Positions 16,047 through 24,701 of a DNA stretch of 64,000 nucleotides are shown one piece after another. Source of the DNA: Clostridium fungisolvens (GTDB taxonomy: Bacteria; Bacillota; Clostridia; Clostridiales; Clostridiaceae). The notes beneath the pieces are model-generated. The model saw nothing but the letters and a program-made list of their open reading frames with translations, searched no databases and was not told the origin of the DNA. The first letter of the stretch is position 1, and every line of letters begins with the position of its first letter. The stretch is taken from assembly GCF_014193895.1 (NCBI RefSeq), contig NZ_BLZR01000002.1:105997-169996 (forward strand). The letters are read 5' to 3'. The position numbers and the translations under genes were made by a program.

Positions 16047-16081
16047 TAAAAGCCTATATCTGCAAGATATAGGCTTTCTTC
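16047..16081. terminator. Rho-independent terminator, bidirectional
   Basis: 13-bp stem AAAGCCTATATCT / AGATATAGGCTTT with a 3-nt loop, between convergent DUF3793 and Cas6-like genes. Confidence 0.88.
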
Positions 16082-16123
16082 AATTTATTAAATTATTATT
16101 TATACTAAATTGAAATGTTTTAA

Positions 16124-16507
16124 TTAATAATTAAGTGCTGCATCCATGCTTAATAATTGCACATCGCTCACAAAAACAGGTTGTCCAGCAAGTAAGAACC
16201 AGTGTCCCATAGCTAAATTATTAGCAAGATACATCATAAACCATTCGTCGTAGCTTTCTAACTCAAATTCAAACTGCCTATAAAAGGTAGTATAATTTTC
16301 CGCTTCATTAACTTTTCTAAGTCCTTTTATTTCAGAGAATGTAAATCTCTTTTTAGTACTAGTTTTATCATCACCAATAACTTTCCCCATAAGCAATCCA
16401 TAACTAGGGTCATCAAACCATTTATTTATTGCATCTTTAAGTACATGATTGTAGTTCATAGGTAATATAAGTTTTTCATCTAATGAAATAGTTAATTTAA
16501 TCTTCAT
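16124..16507 (-). CDS. Half-length Cas6-like protein (N-terminal RAMP domain only)
   Basis: Protein of 127 residues that resembles the N-terminal ferredoxin-like half of Cas6 CRISPR RNA endonucleases. It shows KLILPMNYNHVLKDAINKW at the start, then RFTFSEIKG, then FEFELESYDEWFMMYLANNL and a final VFVSDVQLL strand. In Cas6 these correspond to LPxxYNHxLQxxIY, FTFSxLxG, SSPxxEFxxxLAxxL and the last strand. Normal Cas6 is about 220-260 residues with a second RAMP half and a glycine-rich loop near the C-terminus. That half is absent: a stop and a terminator follow. No CRISPR array or other cas gene is in the window. AAGGGGTG precedes the ATG, so it is probably expressed. Function is unknown; cleavage is not implied. 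Confidence 0.62.
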   Translation of the reverse strand: MKIKLTISLDEKLILPMNYNHVLKDAINKWFDDPSYGLLMGKVIGDDKTSTKKRFTFSEIKGLRKVNEAENYTTFYRQFEFELESYDEWFMMYLANNLAMGHWFLLAGQPVFVSDVQLLSMDAALNY

Positions 16508-16711
16508 CCACGCACCCCTTAAAATATTAACTATAAAAATGAATCATCTCTCAATTCATCTTTATCTTATTACTTTTCATCAAATATTTTATAATTATTA
16601 AATTTTACTACCTCTATATATTATCTCGAAATATACTTGAATGTAATAGAATTGTTCTGGGTACAAAGTTAATTATTAGTATTGCTTGCAACTAATATTT
16701 TCTTAATATTG

Positions 16712-16816
16712 TTATGGATGTACCACTTCAATCCGAAAACTATTTTCAAAACTCCTCTGGATTCTGAGAGGAGAATTTGAAAATATAGATTTTATTATGA
16801 AGTGGTACATCCATAA
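16712..16816. repeat. Family-1 repeat, long form with perfect ends
   Basis: Ends TTATGGATGTACCACTTCA (16712-16730) and TGAAGTGGTACATCCATAA (16798-16816) are exact 19-bp inverted repeats. The inner arms TTTTCAAAA / TTTGAAAA and CTCCTCT / AGAGGAG are also kept. This is the best-preserved copy. Confidence 0.9.
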
Positions 16817-16821
16817 ATAAA

Positions 16822-16868
16822 GACTGCATCTAAATGAATTAAAATTTAAATAGATGCAGCCTTTTTTA
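16822..16868 (+). terminator. Terminator-like hairpin without an obvious upstream gene
   Basis: Stem CTGCATCTA / TAGATGCAG with paired AT-rich interior, followed by CCTTTTTT on the plus strand. No plus-strand gene lies within 890 bp upstream. Confidence 0.7.
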
Positions 16869-16871
16869 TAA

Positions 16872-17064
16872 CTATAAAAAAGTCGCTGAAGGGACCTTCA
16901 GTGAGCTTTTTTAACGCATCTGCCTTTCCGAATGTATTTGAGGAAAATCTGGCAGGCGAATAAGTTTTATTTTTTACTGTATAGCCCTAAAAAACTTATA
17001 AAAGCATTGAAATATCTAGGTTTAGGTACCTTGAAAATTTTATAATTTTCTATACAGTAAAAAA
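16872..17064. repeat. Family-2 composite repeat, best copy
   Basis: Three parts. A hairpin GTCGCTGAAGG / CCTTCAGTGAGC with TTTTTT (16876-16912). Then CGCATCTGCC ... ATCTGGCAGGCG (16916-16959). Then a ~95-bp block bounded by TTTTTACTGTATAG (16971-16984) and CTATACAGTAAAAA (17050-17063) inverted ends. It abuts the stop codon of the glycosyltransferase gene. Confidence 0.85.
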
Positions 17065-17069
17065 TAGTA

Positions 17070-18167
17070 TTACATTGCTAATAAGGATGCTAATAAATCA
17101 ACAGTACTATCTAATGATGTATCCTTAATTATACGTTCTATATTCGCTTTCATCGCTTCAAGCTTCTTAGGGTTATTAAACAATTCTTTTACAACCTCGT
17201 CTAATCTGTCTAACTCAGTATATAATGCTGCTTCTTCTCCAACTAAAAATGTTACATTCTCTTCTTCTTGTCCTGGAATATAATAAGGCACTATTATAGG
17301 TAACTTTTTATTTAAAGCTTCAGTAATTGTAAGACCGCCAGCTTTAGTTATTATGACATCAGAAACATCCATAAGTTCTGAAATCTTTTGAGTATATCCA
17401 AGTATAATAAGCTGCTTATCTAGAGGAACACTTTCATATATACCTTCAAGCTCTTGTTTAAGCAGCACATTGTTACCACAAACCACTATAACTCTTATTG
17501 GTACATCTACATCCATTATTCTCATCAAAGCTTTTTTCATAGACTTTACTCCCATACTTCCTCCCATTAAAAGTATAGTGAACATATCATCTTGCTTTAA
17601 TGAACTACTTGCATTTAAAAATGTTCTTTTTATAGGAATTCCATATGTATGAACCCTATTCTCATCAACACCTTTTTCTAAAAGACTACTCTTAGTATAA
17701 TTACTTCCAACTATATATCCATCTACTCGTGAATTTACATAAGAACTATGTGCCTTATAATCTGTTACTACTGAAATAAATGGAATATCTATTTTTCCAG
17801 CATCCTTTAAAGAAGAAATTACACTTACAAGCAAAGGATGGGTTGATATTATTAAACTAGGTTTATATTCTTTTATTATTTCATAAGTACTTTCCTTTAT
17901 AGAGCTTCCCATTATCTTGTTTAATCCCACACTAGTAACTCTATGATTGCTAGCTTTATACAACATACCGAATAAAGTTGGAGTTTTAGTGGCTAATATC
18001 TCATATCCTCCAGATACCACTTTATCCAGCATCTTAGCACTTTCTCGTATAGGTTCTATACATTTAACCTCATACCCCTTGTCTTGAAGTTCATTTTTCA
18101 ACGAATCAGCCACTGAATTATGCCCTTGGCCTGTAGATGCTGTAATAATTAATATCTTTCCGTCCAT
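17070..18167 (-). CDS. MGDG-synthase/UgtP-like glycosyltransferase (GT28)
   Basis: Enzyme of 365 residues that probably adds sugar to diacylglycerol to make membrane glycolipid. It has the N-terminal MGDG_synth region (ILIITASTGQGHNSVADSLKNEL, then STHPLLVSVIS and VVTDYKAHSSY). The C-terminal GT28 half shows LLMGGSMG, IVVCGNN, LGYTQKISELMDVSDVIITKAGGLTITEAL and PIIVPYYIPGQEEEN, the nucleotide-sugar binding signature. The start is ATG 18167 with AAGGAGTGAT upstream; the frame opens three codons earlier at GTG. Exact sugar donor and lipid acceptor cannot be read from sequence. The 3' side runs straight into a family-2 repeat. Confidence 0.9.
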   Translation of the reverse strand: MDGKILIITASTGQGHNSVADSLKNELQDKGYEVKCIEPIRESAKMLDKVVSGGYEILATKTPTLFGMLYKASNHRVTSVGLNKIMGSSIKESTYEIIKEYKPSLIISTHPLLVSVISSLKDAGKIDIPFISVVTDYKAHSSYVNSRVDGYIVGSNYTKSSLLEKGVDENRVHTYGIPIKRTFLNASSSLKQDDMFTILLMGGSMGVKSMKKALMRIMDVDVPIRVIVVCGNNVLLKQELEGIYESVPLDKQLIILGYTQKISELMDVSDVIITKAGGLTITEALNKKLPIIVPYYIPGQEEENVTFLVGEEAALYTELDRLDEVVKELFNNPKKLEAMKANIERIIKDTSLDSTVDLLASLLAM

Positions 18168-18580
18168 ATATATCACTCCTTTTAATATTCACACTTAATG
18201 TCGAAAATATTAAAGTTAAATCTTATCTGCAAATTAACCATTATATTTAAGTACTATTTATAAAAAATCTTTTAATAACTACAGTACATAGTATAAAGGC
18301 ATTTAATTAAAATTCTCTTAAGTAAATCTGAATTATTTCTTAACAAATTCATAAAAACTTCTTACTATCATTATAATATCAAATATATATTTAATTTCCT
18401 TAGTAAATTCTAATATTTAACTTAATTTAATAAACTTTTAAATTTGCACATCCTAAGTTATTATGCGCAATAATTTTTTTATACTACTGAACCATAAAAT
18501 AATTATAGGTTTCGTCGTTATTAATATCAATTATTTTTATATGGTGGTTTTGCATTCTCTTACCTATGTAAAAAGCTAAC
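18168..18580. other. AT-rich intergenic region, nothing recognised
   Basis: About 410 bp upstream of the glycosyltransferase gene. Apart from its promoter I see no hairpin, ORF or repeat until the family-2 copy at 18587. Confidence 0.5.
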
Positions 18581-18586
18581 AAACTA

Positions 18587-18674
18587 ACTGTATAGCCATA
18601 AAAAACTTCTAAAGTTATTGAAATATTTAGTTTTAGCTAACTTGAAAATTTTATAATTTCATAAAGAATAAAAA
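18587..18674. repeat. Family-2 repeat, terminal-repeat block only
   Basis: ACTGTATAGCCATAAAAAAC ... TTGAAAATTTTATAATTTCA matches the block at 16971-17063. The right end is degraded to ATAAAGAATAAAAA and touches the terminator of the ComFB gene. Confidence 0.75.
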
Positions 18675-18706
18675 AATCCTACCACAATATTCATGATAGG
18701 ACTTTT
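18675..18706 (-). terminator. Rho-independent terminator of the ComFB gene
   Basis: On the minus strand TCCTATCATG / GTGGTAGGA stem then TTTTTT. Confidence 0.8.
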
Positions 18707-18733
18707 TACTAAATTCGTTATATTTATATATCT

Positions 18734-18994
18734 TTAATGAAACGGATTATCACAGACCTTTTCCATAGCCTTAGTTAATTCATTTATCACATCTATTCTA
18801 AATTGAGCTTTCATTTCATTCATCTTATTGTATAACCTTCCGTTTTCAGAAGTAGCATAAAGAGGCTTTAAATTATTCAGCGCAATTGCCTTAACATCAT
18901 CTATACACCTACTACAAGTACATACTCCTTCATAATTAACTAAGACTACAGGAAGTAAATCCTCTACTATATCTTCCATACAATTTTTTATCAT
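18734..18994 (-). CDS. ComFB family protein
   Basis: Small cytoplasmic protein of 86 residues like the late-competence protein ComFB. Signatures are NCMEDIVEDLLP, a Cys cluster CTCSRCIDDVKAIALNNLKPLYATSENG, and a charged C-terminal helix. In cyanobacteria ComFB-like proteins are reported to bind cyclic-di-nucleotides; whether this applies here is unknown. It stands alone with its own terminator. The four cysteines (one more is in NCME) suggest metal binding. Confidence 0.85.
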   Translation of the reverse strand: MIKNCMEDIVEDLLPVVLVNYEGVCTCSRCIDDVKAIALNNLKPLYATSENGRLYNKMNEMKAQFRIDVINELTKAMEKVCDNPFH

Positions 18995-19325
18995 CCTATT
19001 CTCCTACAATTAAATTATATTTTTTATAAAGACTATTGTTGATGTATTCTTAAGGTTATTACATTAATAATCTTAACTCTAATATTACTTTAACTACTAT
19101 AAATATTCTATAAATCCTAATATATATTTTCGTCCATTTATTAACAATCTATATAGATAAATCCTATATTATTAAAATAATTTTATTTAAATTTAAAATC
19201 TATAATTACAATTCACAAGTTGTGGTATAAAAACATAACCTCACTTTATATATTTTATACCAATATTTCATCAATCCAGCAAGAACTATCCCCTATTCAA
19301 GTAAGATTTTGTTGAACAATTTACT

Positions 19326-19354
19326 TTGAATATCAAATTAATTTATGATAAACT
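19326..19354 (+). promoter_or_regulatory. Possible sigma-A promoter of fabV
   Basis: TTGAAT, 17 bp, TAAACT, about 45 bp before the fabV start. The -10 is imperfect. Confidence 0.35.
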
Positions 19355-19399
19355 AAGAATACATATTCTATTGATAAAATATCGCGTGAGGAGTTAACT

Positions 19400-20590
19400 A
19401 TGATAATTAAACCTAAATTTAGAGATTATATATGTTTAACAGCTCATCCAGAAGGTTGCGCTATAAATGTACGTGAACAAGTTGAATATATAAAAAAACA
19501 AAAAAATATAACAGGACCTAAAAATGTTCTTATTCTAGGGGCTTCAACTGGTTATGGATTAGCCTCAAGAATAGCAATGGCTTTTGGTGCAAAAGCAAAT
19601 ACTATAGGCGTTGTATTTGAAAGACCTGCAGCTAAAACAAGAACGGCTAGTGCAGGCTGGTATAATACTGCTGAATTCGAAAGATTAGCAAAGCAAGAAG
19701 GTCTTTATTCTAAGACTATAAATGGTGATGCCTTTTCTAATGATGTCAAAGAAAAAGCTATTGAATTAATAAAAAATGACTTAGGAAAAATCGACTTAAT
19801 TATTTATAGTATTGCTTCACCAAGAAGGACTGATCCAATTACAGGCCAGACCTATCAATCAACATTAAAACCAATTGGTGAAGCCTATACAAATAAAGCA
19901 GTAAACTTTCACACTGATATAATACAGGAAGTAACAATCTCTCCTGCTTCAGAAGATGAAGTTGAAAGCACAAGAAAAGTTATGGGTGGAGAAGATTGGG
20001 AGCTTTGGATTAAAGCTTTATCAGAGGCTGGAGTTTTATCTGAAGGTGCATCAACAGTAGCATACACATATGTAGGTTCGGAACTTACTTATCCTATATA
20101 TAGAAACGGTACTATAGGTGAAGCTAAAAAACACTTAGAAAAAACATCTGAAGGTTTAAACAAATATCTTTCATCTATAGCTGGAAAAGCTTATATATCT
20201 TCAAATAAAGCCTTAGTAACTCAGTCAAGTTCAGCAATTCCTGTTGTACCTCTTTATATAGCTTTACTATTTAAAATAATGAAAGAAAAAAATATCGATG
20301 AGTCTTGTATTGAACAAATCTATAGACTTATGGATTCAAAATTATATTCTGGTGATAAGCTTAATGAAAGTGAAATGATTAGATTAGATGATTTAGAATT
20401 AAGAGAAGATGTACAAAAAGAAGTAATAATTCAATGGGATAAAATAAGCTCTGAGAACATTAGAGAACAAACTGATATAGAAGGCTTCAGAAATGAATTC
20501 TTTAAACTTTTTGGATTCGGCCATCAAGGATTAGACTATGATCTTGATATAGATCCTAATGTTGAAATCCCAGATTTGATTCAAATATAG
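19400..20590 (+). CDS. fabV: Trans-2-enoyl-CoA/ACP reductase (FabV/TER family)
   Basis: NADH-dependent reductase of 396 residues (usual 390-400) that reduces the trans-2 double bond of enoyl-ACP in fatty acid synthesis, or of crotonyl-CoA. The cofactor loop is LILGASTGYGLASR (44-57). FERP (73-76), with an acidic residue after the second strand, favours NADH. The catalytic pair is Tyr234-x8-Lys243 in PIYRNGTIGEAKKHL. The C-terminal FGFGHQGLDYDLDIDPNVEIP is also typical. It is a single gene with GAGGAG upstream and a terminator behind. Whether it serves lipid synthesis or a butyryl-CoA route cannot be decided here. Confidence 0.95.
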   Translation: MIIKPKFRDYICLTAHPEGCAINVREQVEYIKKQKNITGPKNVLILGASTGYGLASRIAMAFGAKANTIGVVFERPAAKTRTASAGWYNTAEFERLAKQEGLYSKTINGDAFSNDVKEKAIELIKNDLGKIDLIIYSIASPRRTDPITGQTYQSTLKPIGEAYTNKAVNFHTDIIQEVTISPASEDEVESTRKVMGGEDWELWIKALSEAGVLSEGASTVAYTYVGSELTYPIYRNGTIGEAKKHLEKTSEGLNKYLSSIAGKAYISSNKALVTQSSSAIPVVPLYIALLFKIMKEKNIDESCIEQIYRLMDSKLYSGDKLNESEMIRLDDLELREDVQKEVIIQWDKISSENIREQTDIEGFRNEFFKLFGFGHQGLDYDLDIDPNVEIPDLIQI

Positions 20591-20625
20591 TTGATATATC
20601 AAATAAATTCACACTAAAATCAATA

Positions 20626-20678
20626 AAAACAGCTGTATTATGGCAAGTTATATCTGTCATAGTATAGCTGTTCTTTTA
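20626..20678 (+). terminator. Rho-independent terminator of fabV
   Basis: About 18-bp stem AACAGCTGTATTATGGCA / TGTCATAGTATAGCTGTT, then CTTTT; also faces the convergent WG-repeat gene. Confidence 0.85.
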
Positions 20679-20691
20679 ATTAACCCATACA

Positions 20692-21753
20692 TTAAATTAT
20701 AGAGAGTACTCTCTTATCCATAGTATACTTTTCTAGGTTTACTTTGTTTTTTGAGTAGAAGATTACTCTTCCATCCTTATTTATATACCCATTTCTATCA
20801 TCCATTAAAAATTCTCCAAGTCCATATTCAAAATCAAAAGCCATTTGTAATGCAGGTTTAACCTTATAATTTCCTTTTAAATCTATATACCCAAACTTAT
20901 TATTCTCTTGTACTGAAGCTAACCCTTCACTGTAGTAAGATGCGTTTTCAAATTTGAAGTCAGAAGCTGGTTTACCTGAAGGATTTATATATCCCCAGAC
21001 CTCTTTTCCTCCTCTATCAATTCCTACAGCGCACCTTCCTTCACTAAATTCTAATGAATAATCAAATAAGAACCCTGTAACATATCCCCCTTGTTTGTTT
21101 ATTACAGCCAATTTACCATTTTTCATCACTACAGCAAGTCCTTCAACAAAACTTTCAGCCATATCAAATTGAGCAGGAATTACAACACTTCCTCTCTTAT
21201 CTATATAGCCATATTTATCTCCATCTTCAAAAACAGCTAATCCTTCACTAAAAAGACTACATCGATGAAATTTAGGCCTTATTACTATATTCCCTTTAGT
21301 ATCTATATACCCCATCTTTTCATTATCGCCTACAACTGCAACCCCCTCACTAAAAGTGCTTGCTTCTTCATATCTAATAGGAATTTGTACCTTTCCACTT
21401 GAATTAATATAGCCTTTCTTGCCATCCAATTCCACCAAAGCTAATCCATCTGAAAAATTCATAACGCCTTCATATTGTGGGGCAACAATCACGTCTAAAT
21501 TTTTATTAATGAAGCCGTATTGTCCATCTCTTTCAATAATGGCCATTCCTCCAAAAAACTCGAACGCTCTAAACTCATTGAAAGTTTTTGATATCTTACC
21601 ATCATAACTTATAAATCCGTAACCATCCTCTCGATAAAATGGAATAAGGCCTTCAGACGCTGGCAAAAGGCCTAAAAACTGAGGTTCTACAACAACATCA
21701 CCTTTTTCATTTATGAATCCGTAAAGTTCTCCTTCTAAAAACTTATATAACAT
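20692..21753 (-). CDS. WG-repeat protein
   Basis: Protein of 353 residues built almost wholly of WG repeats of about 30-35 residues: pattern FSEGLAVVxxxxKxGYIDxxGxxVIxPxF, at least nine units. The family is thought to form a beta-solenoid or propeller used for binding. Enzymatic function is unknown. There is no signal peptide or membrane segment, so it should be cytoplasmic. The frame opens at TTG 21765, but GGAGG lies inside it and points to the ATG at 21753. It is a single gene. Confidence 0.9.
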   Translation of the reverse strand: MLYKFLEGELYGFINEKGDVVVEPQFLGLLPASEGLIPFYREDGYGFISYDGKISKTFNEFRAFEFFGGMAIIERDGQYGFINKNLDVIVAPQYEGVMNFSDGLALVELDGKKGYINSSGKVQIPIRYEEASTFSEGVAVVGDNEKMGYIDTKGNIVIRPKFHRCSLFSEGLAVFEDGDKYGYIDKRGSVVIPAQFDMAESFVEGLAVVMKNGKLAVINKQGGYVTGFLFDYSLEFSEGRCAVGIDRGGKEVWGYINPSGKPASDFKFENASYYSEGLASVQENNKFGYIDLKGNYKVKPALQMAFDFEYGLGEFLMDDRNGYINKDGRVIFYSKNKVNLEKYTMDKRVLSII

Positions 21754-21837
21754 AGTTTCCTCCAAACTACATAAACTTCATAATATGATATATGATTTAA
21801 TCACAAAATTATGAACCTAAATACACGAGATGAACAT

Positions 21838-21872
21838 AATAAAAGAGCATCCAAAATGAATGCTCTTCCATA
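21838..21872 (-). terminator. Rho-independent terminator of the 50-residue gene
   Basis: Minus strand AAGAGCAT / ATGCTCTT stem followed by TTATT. Confidence 0.78.
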
Positions 21873-21883
21873 AATTATTTTTA

Positions 21884-22036
21884 CTATTTAGAAATCTCTT
21901 TTTCCTTTTTTATATCTCTGTCTACTGCTTTTATAAGTTCATCTACTTCATCTGTCTTTTTTCCCGCAAGTATCAAATTTCTCTTTTGTAGTTTTAAGTT
22001 AACTAATTGTTCTTCCAATTCCTTTAGTTTTGTCAT
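21884..22036 (-). CDS. Small charged coiled-coil-like protein (50 residues)
   Basis: Short open frame, MTKLKELEEQLVNLKLQKRN ... EKEISK, highly charged, helical and heptad-like. GGGGAG lies 10 bases before the ATG, and a clean terminator follows 12 bases after the stop, so I think it is a real gene. The layout (about 50 residues, an LxxxI-type helix pair) recalls small Spo0E-like phosphatases, but the SQxLD signature is not present, so I do not assign it. Confidence 0.55.
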   Translation of the reverse strand: MTKLKELEEQLVNLKLQKRNLILAGKKTDEVDELIKAVDRDIKKEKEISK

Positions 22037-22106
22037 CGTCCAAACACTCCCCATCTCAAACTCTCATATTCTATAAATTCTTCATTTCTACCCCACGTAA
22101 AAATCT

Positions 22107-22206
22107 ATGAATGTGCCACTTCGTAATTAAACTTATATTTTTAAATTCTCCTCTCAGAACCCAGAGGAGTTTTGAAAATAGATTTCGTATTGAAGTGTTT
22201 CATCTT
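22107..22206. repeat. Family-1 repeat, long form
   Basis: GAATGTGCCACTTCGTAATT ... TTGAAGTGTTTCATC, with central CTCCTCT-cagaaccc-AGAGGAG; nearly identical to the copy at 9199. Confidence 0.88.
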
Positions 22207-22443
22207 TAATACCATTTATCAACAAATACCTATCTTACTTTAATTAAAACCAGATTTCTTATATAAGTTAATTATATAATAAAATCACAACAATTACATA
22301 AGAAATTTATTAACATTTTTTAACATTTATTTCCTGTTTTCGATGCATATATACTATACAAATGAAATCTAACTTATGATCTATCATCAATTGCTTCTCA
22401 TATTTTAGTATATGATATGTTCATATTTTTATAAAGTTACTGT
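22207..22443. other. Intergenic region, nothing recognised
   Basis: About 235 bp between a repeat and a small membrane protein gene. No clear hairpin or coding frame. Confidence 0.45.
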
Positions 22444-22737
22444 TCAATTTGCCTTAGACGCTCTAAGCTTTCCCCTCCTTCTTGTGACTAATCTCAAAAT
22501 AAAATCTGAAATTATTGCCACTATTATAGGTATAACAACTGATAAATAACCAAAATCTATGATAAAACTATTATTTTTTTTCCTAAATTGAAATACCATA
22601 TACCAGTCCTGTCCTAAAGACATCGAGGTAAAGCCTTTAACGTCATAATTATAACTAATAATCATGATAGTTATTACTAAAATAATAAATGTAATTACAC
22701 CGTATTTTATAATTCTTATAATATATTCATTTGGCAC
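22444..22737 (-). CDS. Small membrane protein, unknown
   Basis: I do not recognise the family. It has 97 residues with two membrane helices (YGVITFIILVITIMIIS and LSVVIPIIVAIISDFIL) around an external loop with a WYMVFQFRKKNN stretch. The tail RLVTRRRGKLRASK is strongly basic. The open frame starts at 22767 inside a repeat. The only good ribosome binding site, GGAGG, lies after an ATG at 22752 and 8 bases before a GTG at 22737, so I take the GTG. Confidence 0.6.
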   Translation of the reverse strand: MPNEYIIRIIKYGVITFIILVITIMIISYNYDVKGFTSMSLGQDWYMVFQFRKKNNSFIIDFGYLSVVIPIIVAIISDFILRLVTRRRGKLRASKAN

Positions 22738-22756
22738 TGTTCTTTCCTCCATATAT

Positions 22757-22811
22757 GAATGTACCACTTCATAATTAAACTTATATTTTCAAATTGAAGT
22801 GTTTCATCTTT
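22757..22811. repeat. Family-1 repeat, short form
   Basis: GAATGTACCACTTCATAATT ... TTTTCAAATTGAAGTGTTTC. Same outer ends as the long form but without the central hairpin. It forms the leader of the small membrane protein gene. Confidence 0.8.
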
Positions 22812-23005
22812 ATACCTTCTCTAGATATTGATATGAAACTTCTATAGGCAAAATTACTGTAGTTGATGAATTTTAAAGGATAAATAAAAAATTTTTATGT
22901 GTACTAAAACTATATAAATCTTTCAATTAAAATTAGTCTATTAAAACCTTTTCACACGTGGTAAAATAACTGTATTGATACAGACATATTGGACGGTGAA
23001 GTTAT

Positions 23006-24379
23006 ATGGATAGTATATATAAAAAAATAGTGTCAGATATTGAAGATGATATTCATAGAGGCATATATAAATCTGGTGAGAAAATGCCTTCTATTCGAAA
23101 GCTTTCTATAAAGTATAATTGTTCCCAAAACACCGTAGTAAAAGCTTTTGATACATTAAGATATAATCACGTAATTTACTCTATCCCTCAAAGCGGATAT
23201 TACGTAGTAGAAAAAAACCTAGAAAATAACATCGAAAACTCTAAAATAATAAATTTCGATACCGGCAATCCAACTATAGGAACTATGAGTACCCCTGATT
23301 TAAAACATTGCCTTGATAGAGCAGCTGATATTTATAACAATACCTCTCTAAACAATACTATGTCTGGAGTGGAATCTTTAAGAAAGTTATTAAGCAAATA
23401 CCTGTCTGATTTTCAGATATTTGTTGATATAAAAAATATATTTATAACATTAGGTGTGCAACAAACTCTAAGTATACTGACTCTTATGCCCTTTCCTAAT
23501 AAAAAGACTAAAATTCTTATAGAGCAGCCTACTTATAGGCATTATATTGATTTTTTAAAGTATTCAAAAAGTGATGTTCTTACTATAGAAAGAAACGAAA
23601 GCGGACTAGATATAAAGGAACTTGAAAGGCTTTTTAAAGATGAAGATATAAAATTTTTCTATACAGTTCCTCGTAATCATAGTCCATTAGGTACCTCTCT
23701 TTGTAAAAAACAACGAAAAGCAATAGCATCTTTAGCTGCTAAGTATGATGTATATATAGTTGAAGATGACTATTTTGGTGATATTTCAATAGATACAAAA
23801 TATGATCCGATATATTGTTACTCTGATCATAAGCACAGTATATATTTAAAAAGTTTTTCAAAAATAATGCCATGGACAAGAATTGGTTTAATAGTGGTTC
23901 CTTCTAGCTTATTAGATACTTTTGAGGAACATATACACTTCTCCTATTATTCTTCTTACTTTTCAGCTTCATTAATATCACAAGCAACTCTAGAAATATA
24001 TATAAGAAGTAATATATTAAAGAAACATACTGATTCAATATCAAAGGAATTATATGAAAAGCACATAGCTCTAAGAAAACATTTTAAGATTTTAAAAGGG
24101 TATGGAATTGAGCCTACAGGAAATAACTTTTGCTTCTATTCTTATTTATGCCTACCAGAGTGGATAAATGAAGACACTCTAATTGAAAAGTTAGAAGAGA
24201 ATTCAGTTTTGGTACGGTCAGGAAGATTCTTTTATTTTGATGAAGCTTCATATAGAAAAGGGATAAGAATAAGCATAGCAAGTGTTAGTATCGGTGATAT
24301 TGATAAGGGGCTTGGTATAATAGAATCAGTCGTAAAATCGTTACACGATAAGTACTTACAAAACACAACTATATTATAG
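23006..24379 (+). CDS. MocR/PdxR-type regulator (GntR HTH fused to aminotransferase)
   Basis: Transcription regulator of 457 residues. The N-terminal GntR winged HTH (about 1-70) contains YKSGEKMPSIRKLSIKYNCSQNTVVKAFDTL. It is joined to a class-I aminotransferase-like domain with YTVPRNHSPLGT, IVEDDYFGD and the PLP lysine region YLKSFSKIMPWTRIG. Such proteins sense PLP or an amino compound and usually control a nearby gene. No PLP-synthesis, transport or GABA gene is adjacent, so the target is unknown. The ribosome binding site is weak (GGACGGTGAAG). Confidence 0.92.
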   Translation: MDSIYKKIVSDIEDDIHRGIYKSGEKMPSIRKLSIKYNCSQNTVVKAFDTLRYNHVIYSIPQSGYYVVEKNLENNIENSKIINFDTGNPTIGTMSTPDLKHCLDRAADIYNNTSLNNTMSGVESLRKLLSKYLSDFQIFVDIKNIFITLGVQQTLSILTLMPFPNKKTKILIEQPTYRHYIDFLKYSKSDVLTIERNESGLDIKELERLFKDEDIKFFYTVPRNHSPLGTSLCKKQRKAIASLAAKYDVYIVEDDYFGDISIDTKYDPIYCYSDHKHSIYLKSFSKIMPWTRIGLIVVPSSLLDTFEEHIHFSYYSSYFSASLISQATLEIYIRSNILKKHTDSISKELYEKHIALRKHFKILKGYGIEPTGNNFCFYSYLCLPEWINEDTLIEKLEENSVLVRSGRFFYFDEASYRKGIRISIASVSIGDIDKGLGIIESVVKSLHDKYLQNTTIL

Positions 24380-24432
24380 CTACAAATAATTTCTCTTTTT
24401 ATTTTCAGTAACAAATATAAGGCTATTATTAT

Positions 24433-24530
24433 TGATGTGCCATTTTATGATAGATTTCATATATTTAAACTCTACTTTCAGATTCCAAAGAGTTTGAATA
24501 TATTTGTCGTCTTAAGGTGGTGCACATTTA
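24433..24530. repeat. Family-1 repeat, strongly diverged long form
   Basis: TGATGTGCCATTTTATGATA ... CTTAAGGTGGTGCACATTTA, with inner AAACTCT / AGAGTTT arms around the centre. The architecture fits; the sequence is eroded. Confidence 0.5.
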
Positions 24531-24701
24531 AATTTGAAATAAATATTCTTTTCTTATACTAAAACTTAGTTGTCTAAGATTCTACTTCATTATAATTTTC
24601 CAAGAATAAAATAATAAGTTTTCATTTCTCGCATACTATATATAAGTTGAATAGAGTTACTTTCTATTAAACTAATATATTATAACCAGAGGTCTTTTAA
24701 A

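Noticed and set aside
16124..16507. Full CRISPR-Cas system
   Set aside because: Only an N-terminal Cas6-like half is present; no repeat-spacer array or other cas gene was found in the window.
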